DNA of 64,000 nucleotides from Pseudomonas guineae (GCF_900113745.1 NZ_FOQL01000001.1:1674001-1738000), one strand, 5' to 3'; numbered from the stretch's first letter, positions 35,287-44,149 are shown. Made by a program: numbers and translations. Notes: generated by a model not told the origin, from the letters alone.

Positions 35287-37683
35287 TTAGATGGCTTGCG
35301 GGCTCTGCTTTGTATTAGCCGCCAGCGGCTCTTCTGGAGTGCTAGGCGCAAGCTGCCGGTATTCTGTAATCCAGCGTTTCAGGTCATCCAGAGTCAAGGC
35401 TTCGGTAAAGAAAAAACCTTGGATTTCGTGACAGCCCAAGGCCTTTAGGTGCATGACCTCAATCTCGGTTTCCGCACCCTCAGCGATTACCCGCATGCCC
35501 AGGTCGCGACCGATATGGATGATGACGCGCGCGATCAGCTCGTCACCGTGGCTCAAGGGCGCGACAAAACGTCTGTCGAGCTTGAGGGTGTCAAAAGGCA
35601 GCACCCGCAAGCGATCCAGGGATGAGTAGCCGGTGCCAAAATCGTCCAAATGAAACTTAAATCCCTGTTCTACCAGCAGGCGCATGGTCGGCAGAATTTC
35701 TGAGCTGGATTCTGCAACCATGCTCTCGGTTAATTCCAACTGCAGCGCAGTCGGCGGTAAATCATAACGCTGTAAGCAGTCGCTCAGCTCCGCCACCAGG
35801 TCGGTATCGCGGAACTGCCGGACTGACAAGTTCACGCTGCATGATAGGCCAGGGTGGTCGACACGCAGGGTGCTGAGCGCCGCCCCGACGCGATCGAAAA
35901 CCAAGCGGCCCAGCTGGGTGATTAACCCGGTTTCTTCGGCAATCTGGATAAACTCATCAGGTGGAATGAGTTCGCCAGCCAGCGACCAGCGAGACAAGGC
36001 CTCCAGCCCCACCAGTTTATTGCTGTAGGTGTCGATAATCGGCTGAAACCAAACCTCCAATTGCTCTGCCTGCAGCGCTGTTTGCAAGGCCTGTTCCAGG
36101 TAAATACGCCGTGATGCTTGAAGCAAGAAGCCGTCATTGAACACCGCGACTTGGCCTTTGCCGCGGCGTTTAGCTTCGTACAACGCCAGGTCCGCGTTAC
36201 GCAGTATGTCTTCCTTACTGAGCGTGACACCCACCTCGGTGAGGCCTGCCGAGGCGCGAACAGTGATCTTGTGGCCTTGATAGCTGATGGGCTGCTCAAG
36301 CGCCTTCAACAGGCGTTCGGCAAACGGCAGGGCTTTAAGCGGGCTGACGCCCTCAAACAAAATCGCAAATTCGTCGCCACCCAAGCGGGTGACGGTATCG
36401 TCACTTCTTACTAACTCTTGGGCGCGTAGCGCCGTTATTTTGAGGACATCATCACCGGCCTCATGACCCAGGCCGTCATTGAGCAATTTAAAACTGTCCA
36501 GGTCGAGCAACAGCAAGCTGCTGGCCGGTTTGAGTGCCGACGGTTGAGCCTGTTGCAGCGCCAGCAGGCGCGACATCAGCAAGCGTCGATTGCCGATGCC
36601 GGTCAGTGGATCATGGTCAGCGATATGGCTCAAATCGCGGTGCCTGGATTCGACTTCGTTGATCAGTTCATTGAGCGAGGTGCCTAAGTTGTCGAGTTCG
36701 TCTGCGCCCTGCACGGGCCAGCGAGTCGCTGCCTCAGGCTTACGCCGATGACGGTTGGCGAGCCTGGAAAAATGTTGTAACCGGCGCAGCAAGCGCACAT
36801 GCACGATCAGATAAACGCCCAATAATGAGCAGATCATCAGGCCAATGGCATTCGCCGCTAGGGTTTGATGGGTCAGTTGGCGTTGCACCAACAGAGCCGA
36901 TGGGCCGCCGACTCGGAGCATGGCTGAGAGATCGCTCAATTGCTTCGTCACCACCCAGTACGTACCTGTTGGTGTCTCATTGCGAGTCACTGCGAAGGCT
37001 AAGTCTGCCGGTGGCGGGGTGATGATCAGGTCAAACTGCACCGTGGTGAGCGCTTGCAGGTAATGCAGATACTGATCATCCAGGGGTCGCAGAAAATACA
37101 TCAAGCCGTTGGCCGGAAGGTTGGCTTGGGTATTCTTTATTGCAGATCGGGCAATCAGAAAAGGCTGATTGTTGATGACCTGTAAGCTAGAAGTTGGCGT
37201 ATCTGAGGTGTTTTCTGGGCCTAAGGGCGTCAGAAAGGGCTTTAGCTGTGCCAGTAAATCGTTGGGCATTGGCACGACCTGGCTCTCAGCATCCACGATT
37301 AGGCTCATCAGCGGCGAGGCGCTGGCGTCAGTAATAACAACGCCGCCTAGCCGCAGGTTACTCAGTGAGTCCAGGGTGAAATTATTGCTGACATAGTCGG
37401 GATCTTGATCCTCAATGAAGGCGCGGCTGTCATCCCAGTAGGCGTAGTCCTTGAGTGTTGCCTTCATGCTCGTCTGGCTCTGGGTAAACACCGCGTCAAC
37501 GCGAAGCAACTCTTGCCTATAACGCTCCTGGTCGAACTCATCAAAGCGTTGATCCAAGATGTAGTACGAGCCCCACAAGAAAATCCCACCGACAGCAAAC
37601 AATAAGGCACTCAGGCGCAGCAACATCCAGAGCCCAAGGCTGTCGCGCCCGAGTAACGTCTGCAACTTACGGATAGTGGCCAT
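35287..37683 (-). CDS. CHASE4-GGDEF-EAL protein (c-di-GMP synthase/phosphodiesterase)
   Basis: A 798-residue inner-membrane protein. A helix at about 22-45 and one near 270-292 bracket a periplasmic CHASE4 sensor. A GGDEF domain at about 355-515 has intact LGGDEFAILFEG, and an EAL domain at about 530-775 has EALSRW, DDFGTGYSS and KLDRRF, the residues that bind metal and substrate. Both catalytic sites look complete, so it could both make and degrade c-di-GMP, with the sensor choosing. Monocistronic. Confidence 0.92.
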   Translation of the reverse strand: MATIRKLQTLLGRDSLGLWMLLRLSALLFAVGGIFLWGSYYILDQRFDEFDQERYRQELLRVDAVFTQSQTSMKATLKDYAYWDDSRAFIEDQDPDYVSNNFTLDSLSNLRLGGVVITDASASPLMSLIVDAESQVVPMPNDLLAQLKPFLTPLGPENTSDTPTSSLQVINNQPFLIARSAIKNTQANLPANGLMYFLRPLDDQYLHYLQALTTVQFDLIITPPPADLAFAVTRNETPTGTYWVVTKQLSDLSAMLRVGGPSALLVQRQLTHQTLAANAIGLMICSLLGVYLIVHVRLLRRLQHFSRLANRHRRKPEAATRWPVQGADELDNLGTSLNELINEVESRHRDLSHIADHDPLTGIGNRRLLMSRLLALQQAQPSALKPASSLLLLDLDSFKLLNDGLGHEAGDDVLKITALRAQELVRSDDTVTRLGGDEFAILFEGVSPLKALPFAERLLKALEQPISYQGHKITVRASAGLTEVGVTLSKEDILRNADLALYEAKRRGKGQVAVFNDGFLLQASRRIYLEQALQTALQAEQLEVWFQPIIDTYSNKLVGLEALSRWSLAGELIPPDEFIQIAEETGLITQLGRLVFDRVGAALSTLRVDHPGLSCSVNLSVRQFRDTDLVAELSDCLQRYDLPPTALQLELTESMVAESSSEILPTMRLLVEQGFKFHLDDFGTGYSSLDRLRVLPFDTLKLDRRFVAPLSHGDELIARVIIHIGRDLGMRVIAEGAETEIEVMHLKALGCHEIQGFFFTEALTLDDLKRWITEYRQLAPSTPEEPLAANTKQSPQAI

Positions 37684-37758
37684 TATTTGCTGATGGATCC
37701 TTCCTAGCTCAGCACCAATGCTGGAAATTGCCCTGCATGCCTCAGCTATTAAGCTAGC

Positions 37759-39126
37759 TCACGCATGAGTTAGGTACCAGCGCCAGTCTTGTTCGCCGAC
37801 CTCGCCCATAAACTGGCGGAACTCGGCCCACTTGATCGCCAGGAACACCTTGAGGAAGTCCTCGCCCAGTGCGTCTTTGGCCCATGCTGAGTGTTCCAGG
37901 GCACGCAGGGCGGTGAGCCAGTCGGTCGGTAGAGTTTCGCAGGCCTGCTCATAGCCGTTACCGACTATGGCTGCACCTGGATCGATCTGGTTTTTGATGC
38001 CGTGATGGATACTGGAAAGGATCGCCGCCGCTGCCAAGTAGGGGTTGGCGTCGGCGCCACAGATGCGGTGTTCGACATGCCGGCTCTTGGCCGGGCCGCC
38101 CGGTACACGGAACGACACAGTACGGTTATTCACCCCCCAGCTCTTGGCCAGCGGCGCGTAGCTGTTGGCCTGGAAGCGGCGGTAGGAGTTGGCGTTGGGA
38201 CAGAAGATCGCCAGGGCGTCATTCAGCGTGGCCATCATGCCGCCGATTGCATGTTTGAGCAGCGGTGTACCGTGGGGGTCTTCGCTGGCCATCAGGTTGT
38301 TGCCTTCGGCGTCCGCCAAACTCACGTGCATATGCATGCCGCTGCCGGCCTGGTCGCCGAACGGTTTGGCCATAAAGCAAGCCTGCAGTCCGTGCTTATT
38401 GGCCACGCCTTTGACCAGGCGCTTGTAGCGCACGCCTTCATCGATTGCCTGCAGGGCATCGAAGCGGTGTTCCAGGGTCAGCTCGACTTGGCCTGGTGCG
38501 TATTCGGAAATCGCCGTACGCACCGGCAGGCCCTGTACTTCGCAGGCGGCGTAGAGGTCGTCAAGGAAGGGCTGCAGTTGTTCCAGCTCGTACACGCCAT
38601 ACACCTGCGGTGCCTGCGGGCGCACGCCGTTGGCCTGCAGCGCCGGTTGCGGACGGCCATTAGCGTCGCGGGTTTTATCCAGCAGGTAGAACTCCATCTC
38701 GACCGCCATTACCGGGTAATAGCCGTCGGCCTTTAGCCGGTCGATGGCGCGGATCAGCACATGCCTTGGATCGGCCGGCGCAGCAGGCATTCCTTGGGTC
38801 GGGTGCATGCTTACCTGCAGCTGGCCGGTCGGTGTGCTGCGCCAGGGTTGCAGGGTCAGGCTGCCGGGGATTGGGTAGGTCCAGCAGTCGGCGTCGGCGA
38901 CCTCCCAGACCAGGCCGCTTTCCTCCACGTCCTCGCCCTGGATGGTCAGCGCCAGGATTGAGCTGGGCAGCGGTCGGCCGGTCTCATAGACGGCCAGCAG
39001 TTCGTCGCGGTGCAGCAACTTGCCGCGTGGGATGCCGTTGGCGTCGATCAGCATCAGCTCAATCAGGCGCACCTCGGGGTGCTGGGCGAGGAAGTCGTGG
39101 GCTTCCTGGGGATTAGCAAATTGCAT
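37759..39126 (-). CDS. Glutamine synthetase family protein (gamma-glutamyl ligase)
   Basis: A 455-residue member of the glutamine-synthetase fold, more like the gamma-glutamylpolyamine synthetases (PuuA/SpuB-like) than GlnA. It starts with a beta-grasp domain and then carries the catalytic motifs VMAVEMEFYLLD, GSGMHMHVSL (metal ligands), NRTVSFRVPGG and RHVEHRICGADANPYLAAAAIL. It would link glutamate to an amine. It shares direction with the aminotransferase gene upstream but is separated by a repeat element, and the catabolic context (aminotransferase, SDR, GntR) suggests amine breakdown; the amine is unknown. Confidence 0.88.
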   Translation of the reverse strand: MQFANPQEAHDFLAQHPEVRLIELMLIDANGIPRGKLLHRDELLAVYETGRPLPSSILALTIQGEDVEESGLVWEVADADCWTYPIPGSLTLQPWRSTPTGQLQVSMHPTQGMPAAPADPRHVLIRAIDRLKADGYYPVMAVEMEFYLLDKTRDANGRPQPALQANGVRPQAPQVYGVYELEQLQPFLDDLYAACEVQGLPVRTAISEYAPGQVELTLEHRFDALQAIDEGVRYKRLVKGVANKHGLQACFMAKPFGDQAGSGMHMHVSLADAEGNNLMASEDPHGTPLLKHAIGGMMATLNDALAIFCPNANSYRRFQANSYAPLAKSWGVNNRTVSFRVPGGPAKSRHVEHRICGADANPYLAAAAILSSIHHGIKNQIDPGAAIVGNGYEQACETLPTDWLTALRALEHSAWAKDALGEDFLKVFLAIKWAEFRQFMGEVGEQDWRWYLTHA

Positions 39127-39165
39127 AGTCGTTTCTCACCTGGGGTGCACGCTGTGCACCGGGGG

Positions 39166-39252
39166 GTAGGGTGGATCGGGGCGCGTAGCTGGCGTTTTAT
39201 CCATCCACCAGGGGTGGTTATTGGTGGATGAAAACAGCGTCATCCACCCTAC
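39166..39252. repeat. GTAGGGTGGAT-family inverted repeat
   Basis: Begins GTAGGGTGGATCGGGGCGCG and ends GCGTCATCCACCCTAC, with inner ATCCACCA/TGGTGGAT. Read on the minus strand it aligns almost end to end with 7113-7195, including the AGCTACGCGCCCC insert. It separates the ligase and aminotransferase genes. Confidence 0.8.
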
Positions 39253-39266
39253 GTTCTGGTGTGCTG

Positions 39267-40658
39267 TTATTCGCGGGCGCCGGGAATGGCCAGCAGCTCG
39301 GTCAGGGCCTGGTCGAGCATGCTGACCAACTGGTCCACATCGTCCGCCGTGGTGCTCGGGCAGCACAGGGTCATGTTGTGGAACGGGGTGATCAAAATGC
39401 CGCGGTTGATCAGATACAGGTGCAGGGCCATCTGCAGTTCATCGTGGAATGCCGCTTCAGCCTCGGCGCCAGTCTTCGGCGATACCGGACAGAACTGAAA
39501 TTCACTGCGTGCGCCCAGCTCGGTCACCGACCATTTGAGGTCATGCTTACCGATCAGGCTGCGGAAGCCGTCGGCCAGGCGTTTGGCCAGTGGCAGCATG
39601 TGCGCGTAGGCGGTCTCGGTCATCACCTGTTCTAGGTTGGCGCGCATGCAGTGCATGGCCAGGGCGTTGGCGGAAAGCGTGGTGCCCATGCCGCTGTGGC
39701 CGTGACCGTGGCTGCCTTCACTGGCTTTTTTGCGTGCTGCGGTCATGGCCTCTGCCATCGCCTCACTGCAACCAAAGATGCCGCACGGTACGCCGCCGGC
39801 AATGGGTTTACCGACCACGAAAAAGTCCGGGTCGAGGTTCCACAGCTGGGTGCAGCCACCCCTGTCGGTGGAGATGGTGTGGGTTTCGTCGATGATCAGC
39901 AGTGCGCCGTATTTACGGGTCAGCTCGCGGCATTGCTGCATAAAGCCTGGCTCGGGCAGGACCATGCCGATATTGGTCATCGCCGGCTCGCAGAGCAGGG
40001 CGCAGACATCGCCCTGAGCCAATGCGGCTTCCAGCGCCGTCACATCATTGAACGGAATCGAGCGGCTGTGCTGGGTCAGGTCATAGGCTTGGCCGAGCAA
40101 ACCGGAGCGCGGCACGGTCTCGCCATCGCGGTAGCGCACCATCACGTCATCCACGGTGCCGTGGTAGCAACCGTCGAACACCAGCAGGGTCTTGCGCTGG
40201 GTGATCGCGCGGGCCCAGCGCAGCACATAGCGGTTGGAGTCGGTGGCGGTAGCGGTGACCTGCCAAAACGGCAGGCCGAAACGCGCGGCCAGCAGCTCGC
40301 CGCATATTACGGCGTCTTCACCCGGCAGCATGGTGGTTAAGCCGTTGTTGCCCTGCTCGGCAATGGCCTTGGCGATCGGGTCCGGCGAGTGGCCGAACAT
40401 GCTGCCGGTGTCGCCCAGGCAGAAGTCGATGTATTCGTGACCGTCGACGTCATAAAAACGTGCGCCCTTGGCGCGTTCTACAAACAGCGGTACCGGCGTC
40501 GACCAGTCAGCCATCCAGTGCATCGGCACGCCGCCGTACAAGGAGTTACGTGCGCGTTCAGCCAGGGCCACGGATTTCGGATTGCGCGCGATAAAACGCT
40601 CACGCTCGCGCTGAGCGAAAGCTTCTACGGCGGATGGGCTGATACCACTGGCAGTCAT
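39267..40658 (-). CDS. Class III (PLP) aminotransferase
   Basis: A 463-residue PLP enzyme of the glutamate-1-semialdehyde/omega-amino acid aminotransferase group. ATATDSNRYVLRWARAIT contains the cofactor-phosphate region, FDGCYHGTVDD follows, IIDETHTIS carries the Asp that binds the pyridine nitrogen, and VVGKPIAGGVPCGIFG has the Schiff-base lysine. GAGGTG lies 6-7 bases before the ATG at 40658. Its promoter faces the SDR gene across a gap holding two palindromic operators. The substrate is unknown; a role with the ligase gene downstream is inferred. Confidence 0.88.
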   Translation of the reverse strand: MTASGISPSAVEAFAQRERERFIARNPKSVALAERARNSLYGGVPMHWMADWSTPVPLFVERAKGARFYDVDGHEYIDFCLGDTGSMFGHSPDPIAKAIAEQGNNGLTTMLPGEDAVICGELLAARFGLPFWQVTATATDSNRYVLRWARAITQRKTLLVFDGCYHGTVDDVMVRYRDGETVPRSGLLGQAYDLTQHSRSIPFNDVTALEAALAQGDVCALLCEPAMTNIGMVLPEPGFMQQCRELTRKYGALLIIDETHTISTDRGGCTQLWNLDPDFFVVGKPIAGGVPCGIFGCSEAMAEAMTAARKKASEGSHGHGHSGMGTTLSANALAMHCMRANLEQVMTETAYAHMLPLAKRLADGFRSLIGKHDLKWSVTELGARSEFQFCPVSPKTGAEAEAAFHDELQMALHLYLINRGILITPFHNMTLCCPSTTADDVDQLVSMLDQALTELLAIPGARE

Positions 40659-40695
40659 GTTGAACACCTCGTTCGAATATCTGCACATGCTATTT

Positions 40696-40705
40696 TGTGA
40701 TCACA
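40696..40705. promoter_or_regulatory. Palindromic operator candidate O1
   Basis: TGTGATCACA, a perfect 10-base palindrome inside TTTGTGATCACAG, 38 bases upstream of the aminotransferase start. An identical site lies 63 bases away. Probable target of the GntR regulator encoded at 41858. Confidence 0.65.
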
Positions 40706-40758
40706 GAAAACTCAAGCATTGGTTTGATCAGGCTTTATTGCTAGATTGTTGTCATATT

Positions 40759-40768
40759 TGTGATCACA
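40759..40768. promoter_or_regulatory. Palindromic operator candidate O2
   Basis: Second TGTGATCACA, again within TTTGTGATCACAG, ending 2 bases before the first possible SDR start (40771) and overlapping its ribosome-site region. Centre-to-centre distance from O1 is 63 bases, six helical turns. Confidence 0.65.
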
Positions 40769-40779
40769 GGATGTTGAAG

Positions 40780-41553
40780 ATGGTCTTTGAGCAGCAAGTC
40801 GCGCTGATCAGTGGTGCGGGCAGTGAATCGGGCATCGGCTTGGCGATAGCTCGCCGCCTGGGCCATGCCGGTGCGCGTGTGTTGCTGACCGCCAGCAGCG
40901 CGCGGGTCGAACAACGCGCCGCCGAACTATGTGCCGAAGGCATAGACGCACGAGCCAAGCCTGCTGACCTGACTGACGAGCAGCAGGTTGCCGAATTGCT
41001 CGACTGGGCGCAGGCGCAGTGGGGGCAGATCGACATTCTGGTGAACAACGCCGGCATGGCCATGCAAGGCAGCCCCGAGCCGTTCGCCGAGCTGGCGGAC
41101 ATGGACCTGGCGACCTGGAACCTGTCCATCGCGCGCAACCTCGGCACCGCTTTTCTACTCACCCGCGCGGTGCTGGCGGGCATGCGTGCGCGCGGCTACG
41201 GGCGCATCGTCAATATCAGTTCTACCACCGGCACCCGCGGCAGCAACCCTGGTGAGGCGGCTTACAGTGCGGCCAAGGCCGGTATGCTCGGCCTCTCCAT
41301 GGGCCTGGCGCTGGAAGTGGCCAAGCAGGGCATCACGGTCAACAGCGTGGCTCCGGGGTGGATTGCTACTGGTTCCAGCACCGAGGAAGAGCGACATGCG
41401 GCGGAATACACACCTATGCGCCGTGCTGGACGGCCTGAGGAAGTGGCCGCTGCGGTGGCTTTTTTGGCATCGCGCGAGGCCAGCTATATCACCGGCGAAG
41501 TTATCGTGGTCGATGGCGGTAACTGCCTGATCGAAAACAAAGCCCCCTGCTGA
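40780..41553 (+). CDS. Short-chain dehydrogenase/reductase
   Basis: A 257-residue SDR oxidoreductase (an ATG at 40771 adds 3 residues; AGGA is better spaced for 40780). The NAD(P) loop is SGAGSESGIGLAIARRLG near residues 10-27, with a slightly unusual GAGSESGIG; NNAGMA near 88; the catalytic Ser in VNISSTTG near 140 and Tyr/Lys in YSAAKAG near 155-161. The C-terminal GEVIVVDGGNCL is typical. It reads divergently from the aminotransferase and toward the GntR gene. Substrate unknown; likely an alcohol or aldehyde of the same catabolic route. Confidence 0.9.
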   Translation: MVFEQQVALISGAGSESGIGLAIARRLGHAGARVLLTASSARVEQRAAELCAEGIDARAKPADLTDEQQVAELLDWAQAQWGQIDILVNNAGMAMQGSPEPFAELADMDLATWNLSIARNLGTAFLLTRAVLAGMRARGYGRIVNISSTTGTRGSNPGEAAYSAAKAGMLGLSMGLALEVAKQGITVNSVAPGWIATGSSTEEERHAAEYTPMRRAGRPEEVAAAVAFLASREASYITGEVIVVDGGNCLIENKAPC

Positions 41554-41654
41554 ACGGCTGCGCGTCGATCTGGCTGTGTTAAAAGCGGCTGGTGCGCCAG
41601 CCCGGTCGGAAGTCGCTTGCGGCTAACGCGCTTTAGCGCGACCCGAAGGGCGAG

Positions 41655-41770
41655 TGAAACGAGTACTGCTCATTTACAACTCGTAACTCTGCGTCCTCGC
41701 CGCTTTGACCAGCCGGAGGCTGTTACTGCGTAGCGCCTTGTCAGCTTCTAGCTCGCTCGCTCAGATGTTT
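41655..41770. repeat. Dispersed repeat, GTAAATGAGCAGT type, copy B
   Basis: Reverse complement carries AGCGAGCTAGA, CAAGGCGC, GACGCAGAGTT and GTAAATGAGCAGT in the same order as 4950-5045. It is in the 300-base gap between the SDR and GntR genes, along with flanking GGTCGGAAGTCGC and CGCTTTAGCGCG segments that may belong to the same unit. Confidence 0.5.
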
Positions 41771-41791
41771 TTACCTATTTCGGAGAACCCC

Positions 41792-41854
41792 ATGCATAAC
41801 TGCTCGTTGACCCTCGCCCAACTCCCTGCACCGCCGGCAAAAGGACGCTGCTGA
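41792..41854 (+). CDS. Possible 20-residue leader peptide upstream of the GntR gene
   Basis: ATG preceded by CGGAGA at 6 bases opens MHNCSLTLAQLPAPPAKGRC and stops 3 bases before the GntR start codon. The tight placement and ribosome site make translational coupling plausible: the regulator has no strong site of its own apart from GGACG within this frame. Too short to be recognised by homology. Confidence 0.35.
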   Translation: MHNCSLTLAQLPAPPAKGRC

Positions 41855-41857
41855 ACC

Positions 41858-42526
41858 ATGGCCGACAACTTGCAGGATCAACTCTACCAACGTATTCGTG
41901 AAGGCCTGCTTGCTGGGCGTTTCCAGCCTGGTGAGCGTTTAAAAATCCGCGACTTGGCCGCTGAATGGGGCACCAGCCCGATGCCGGTACGCGCCGCTTT
42001 GCAGCGTCTGGTCGCCGAGGGCGCGCTGGAAGGCGAGCCGCAGCGCTCTGTGCGCGTACCGCCGATGACCCGCGAACGTTACCAGAATATCTTCCAGGTG
42101 CGCATAGCCCTCGAAGGGCTGGCCGTTGAACTGGCCACGCCGCGGCTGACCCCAGCTGACCTGGCCGAGCTGCGCGGTTGTGTGACGCGCATGGATCAGG
42201 CCATCGAGCAGCGGCAGATTCAGGCCTATCTGGATGCCAACAGCCAGTTCCACCTGCACCTCTACAGCGCCTGCGGTAACCCGGTGTTGCTGCGCAGCAT
42301 CGAGTCGCTGTGGTTACAGGTCGGGCCGTTTTTCAATCGACTGTTCACCGAAGCCGACCTGTCGCTGCGCCTCAACGACTTCCATGAAGACGCATTTGCC
42401 GCTATCGCAGCCGGTGACGCTAAGGCCGCGCGTCAGGCCATGGAGCAGGACCTCAGTTACTTTGCGCGGTTTTTGCTGAACCTGCTGGATTTGGAGCAGA
42501 CCGCCAAGCGGCCTGAGCGAGCTTAA
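41858..42526 (+). CDS. GntR-family transcriptional regulator, FadR/FCD type
   Basis: A 222-residue regulator. Residues about 8-72 are the winged helix (IREGLLAGRFQPGERLKIRDLAAEWGTSPMPVRAALQRLVAEGALE); residues about 85-210 are an all-helical FCD ligand domain with FHLHLYSACGN, whose histidines and the preceding Asp normally hold a metal and carboxylate ligand. It probably controls the aminotransferase and SDR genes through the two TGTGATCACA sites; the ligand is unknown. A short upstream frame ends 3 bases before the start. Confidence 0.9.
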   Translation: MADNLQDQLYQRIREGLLAGRFQPGERLKIRDLAAEWGTSPMPVRAALQRLVAEGALEGEPQRSVRVPPMTRERYQNIFQVRIALEGLAVELATPRLTPADLAELRGCVTRMDQAIEQRQIQAYLDANSQFHLHLYSACGNPVLLRSIESLWLQVGPFFNRLFTEADLSLRLNDFHEDAFAAIAAGDAKAARQAMEQDLSYFARFLLNLLDLEQTAKRPERA

Positions 42527-42542
42527 CGGTAAGCGTGACGAT

Positions 42543-42953
42543 TTAACTCTCCAACCAAACGTCGCGCACCCAGTGCCAGACCGACTCCCAGCTTTCGTCT
42601 TCGTTGATTTCAGTGGTGTCGGCTTCCCACAGCAGTACGGTGCCGTCTTCTTCGACCACGTAGTAGTTACCGTGGTCTTCACACAGCGGCACGAACTCGC
42701 GCGGCACGCCGAGGGACCAGGCGGTGGCGGCGACTTCTGGCAGGTAGGTGTGTGATTGCGGGTCGCTGGCGGTGACCGGCTCCAGACGTCCATAGACCAC
42801 ATCGCTGACCTGCAGCAGGTACTCGCGCAGGGCGAAGGGCAGGTGGATGAGGATCTGTTCTTGGATTTCTACCAGCACTTCTTCTTCCGGAAGTTCCAGC
42901 GGCACCGGCACGGGTTCGTTGAGTTCGCGCAGTTGTTCGATGACTTCTTCCAC
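42543..42953 (-). CDS. SMI1/KNR4 (SUKH)-like protein
   Basis: A 136-residue acidic protein. LPFALREYLLQVSDVVYGRLEP and FVPLCEDHGNYYVVEEDGTVLLWEAD match the SUKH fold, in which the Trp/Asp-rich strand is conserved. SUKH proteins are often immunity proteins of contact-dependent toxins, but no toxin gene is near, and this lone chromosomal version is common in pseudomonads. It converges with the GntR gene, 16 bases apart. Confidence 0.8.
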   Translation of the reverse strand: MEEVIEQLRELNEPVPVPLELPEEEVLVEIQEQILIHLPFALREYLLQVSDVVYGRLEPVTASDPQSHTYLPEVAATAWSLGVPREFVPLCEDHGNYYVVEEDGTVLLWEADTTEINEDESWESVWHWVRDVWLES

Positions 42954-43085
42954 AGGCGTTGTCTCTTTTGCAGGTAATACGGGAGCGTCTTATACCCTAG
43001 ACGGGTCTAAGCAAAAAGCTGGCAAAGTGCTATCGTTGTGTTTAGTCAGTCCGTCAATTTTTTAACGTCATTAAATGGTCTTGTC

Positions 43086-43679
43086 ATGAATAGCTCAGCG
43101 CAAGAGTCGGAAAACGACGTACTCAGTGAGGAGCAGCGGCTACAGTTGCTGACTACGGCAGGCAAACGTAACCGCCTGTTTATTATCGGCGTGGCCGTGC
43201 TGCTCGGTACCCTCATGCTTATTTCGTCCGGGCTGAATATTTACAGCCTGTTCAGCGCCGACGATGCGCCGCGCATTGAGGTGCTGGAAAAGCAGGTAAT
43301 AAAGCTTGAACAACGACTGCTGGTGCAGCAGACCGCCCTGAGTAATCAGGAAGCGTTGCTGGCCAGCCAACAGGCTTCGCAATTGACCGGTTTGTTCGAG
43401 CGCGCGGAAAACCCGGACAGCATTGCCGAAGTTAGCAAGGTGTTGCAGGACCAAGAGCGCGACTATCAGCAGGTGATGCAGGGCCTCAAGGTGGGCATGC
43501 GCGACCTGGCTAATATGCTGCCGGGCTCACGTAGCTGGCTGGCGGATTATCAGGAAGTTATTGATCGTGCGCAGCTCAACAGTCGTAAGCGCAGTGAAGA
43601 GATTCAGGCCTGGAGCGATAAGGCCGTGCAACCGGTCCCGGCGGCCAAGTCGCCGGGCACAGCTGTCGATCCGGGTTAA
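43086..43679 (+). CDS. Membrane-anchored coiled-coil protein, hypothetical
   Basis: A 197-residue protein: an acidic cytoplasmic N-terminus (about 30 residues), one membrane helix at about 32-54 (LFIIGVAVLLGTLMLISSGLNIYSL), then a periplasmic coiled coil (IEVLEKQVIKLEQRLLVQQTALSNQEALLASQQ) and a helical C-terminus. No family recognised. The start is the ATG at 43086; the upstream part of the frame lacks support. It converges with the VOC gene. Confidence 0.65.
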   Translation: MNSSAQESENDVLSEEQRLQLLTTAGKRNRLFIIGVAVLLGTLMLISSGLNIYSLFSADDAPRIEVLEKQVIKLEQRLLVQQTALSNQEALLASQQASQLTGLFERAENPDSIAEVSKVLQDQERDYQQVMQGLKVGMRDLANMLPGSRSWLADYQEVIDRAQLNSRKRSEEIQAWSDKAVQPVPAAKSPGTAVDPG

Positions 43680-43683
43680 CGCG

Positions 43684-44052
43684 TTAGCCCATGTGGAAGA
43701 AGGCTAGCTTGTTGCCATCGTGGTCGCGGAAATAAGCGCCATAGAAGCCGGGCATGCGCTCGCCGGGTTCGCCTTCACTTACTGCGCCGAGTTCGATGGC
43801 CTTGGCATATAGCGTGTCGACACCTTCGCGCGAACCGCCGGGCAAGGCGACCATGTTGCCGTTACCAGCGGCGGGTGCTTGTTTGTCATAGGGCAGGCAC
43901 AAGGCAAACATCGGCTGGCCTTTGGCAACGCCGTAGAAAGCGGCGCGGCCAATATCCATAACAATTTTGGCGCCCATTTCGGCCAGTAACGGGGTGTAAA
44001 AGGCTTTGGCTTTTTCCATGTCGGCAGTGCCGATCATTGTGTATCCGATCAT
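43684..44052 (-). CDS. VOC-family (glyoxalase-like) protein
   Basis: A 122-residue VOC-fold protein: MIGYTMIGTADMEKAKAFYTPLLAEMGAKIVMD and GFYGAYFRDHDGNKLAFFHMG give the paired beta-alpha-beta-beta-beta units. The metal-site residues of glyoxalase I are only partly present: the first strand lacks the usual His, and the final Asp-Gly-Asn-Lys segment is conserved. Could be a dioxygenase-like or binding protein rather than a lyase. AGGA site upstream. Confidence 0.83.
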   Translation of the reverse strand: MIGYTMIGTADMEKAKAFYTPLLAEMGAKIVMDIGRAAFYGVAKGQPMFALCLPYDKQAPAAGNGNMVALPGGSREGVDTLYAKAIELGAVSEGEPGERMPGFYGAYFRDHDGNKLAFFHMG

Positions 44053-44149
44053 TGCTCAATCCTCGTGGTGGTAATGCAGTAGGCACTGCCTAGCTTGCTC
44101 TTAGAGTGCATCGGGCGCCAGCGCATATGTTTGCTGAATAATGGGCAAA

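Noticed and set aside
40696-40768. TGTGATCACA sites as CRP/Vfr sites
   Set aside because: CRP half-sites TGTGA/TCACA need a 6-base spacer; here they are joined directly, so a GntR-type dimer is likelier.
42543-42953. SUKH-like protein as an immunity gene of a toxin system
   Set aside because: No toxin, secretion signal or polymorphic toxin cassette is next to it.
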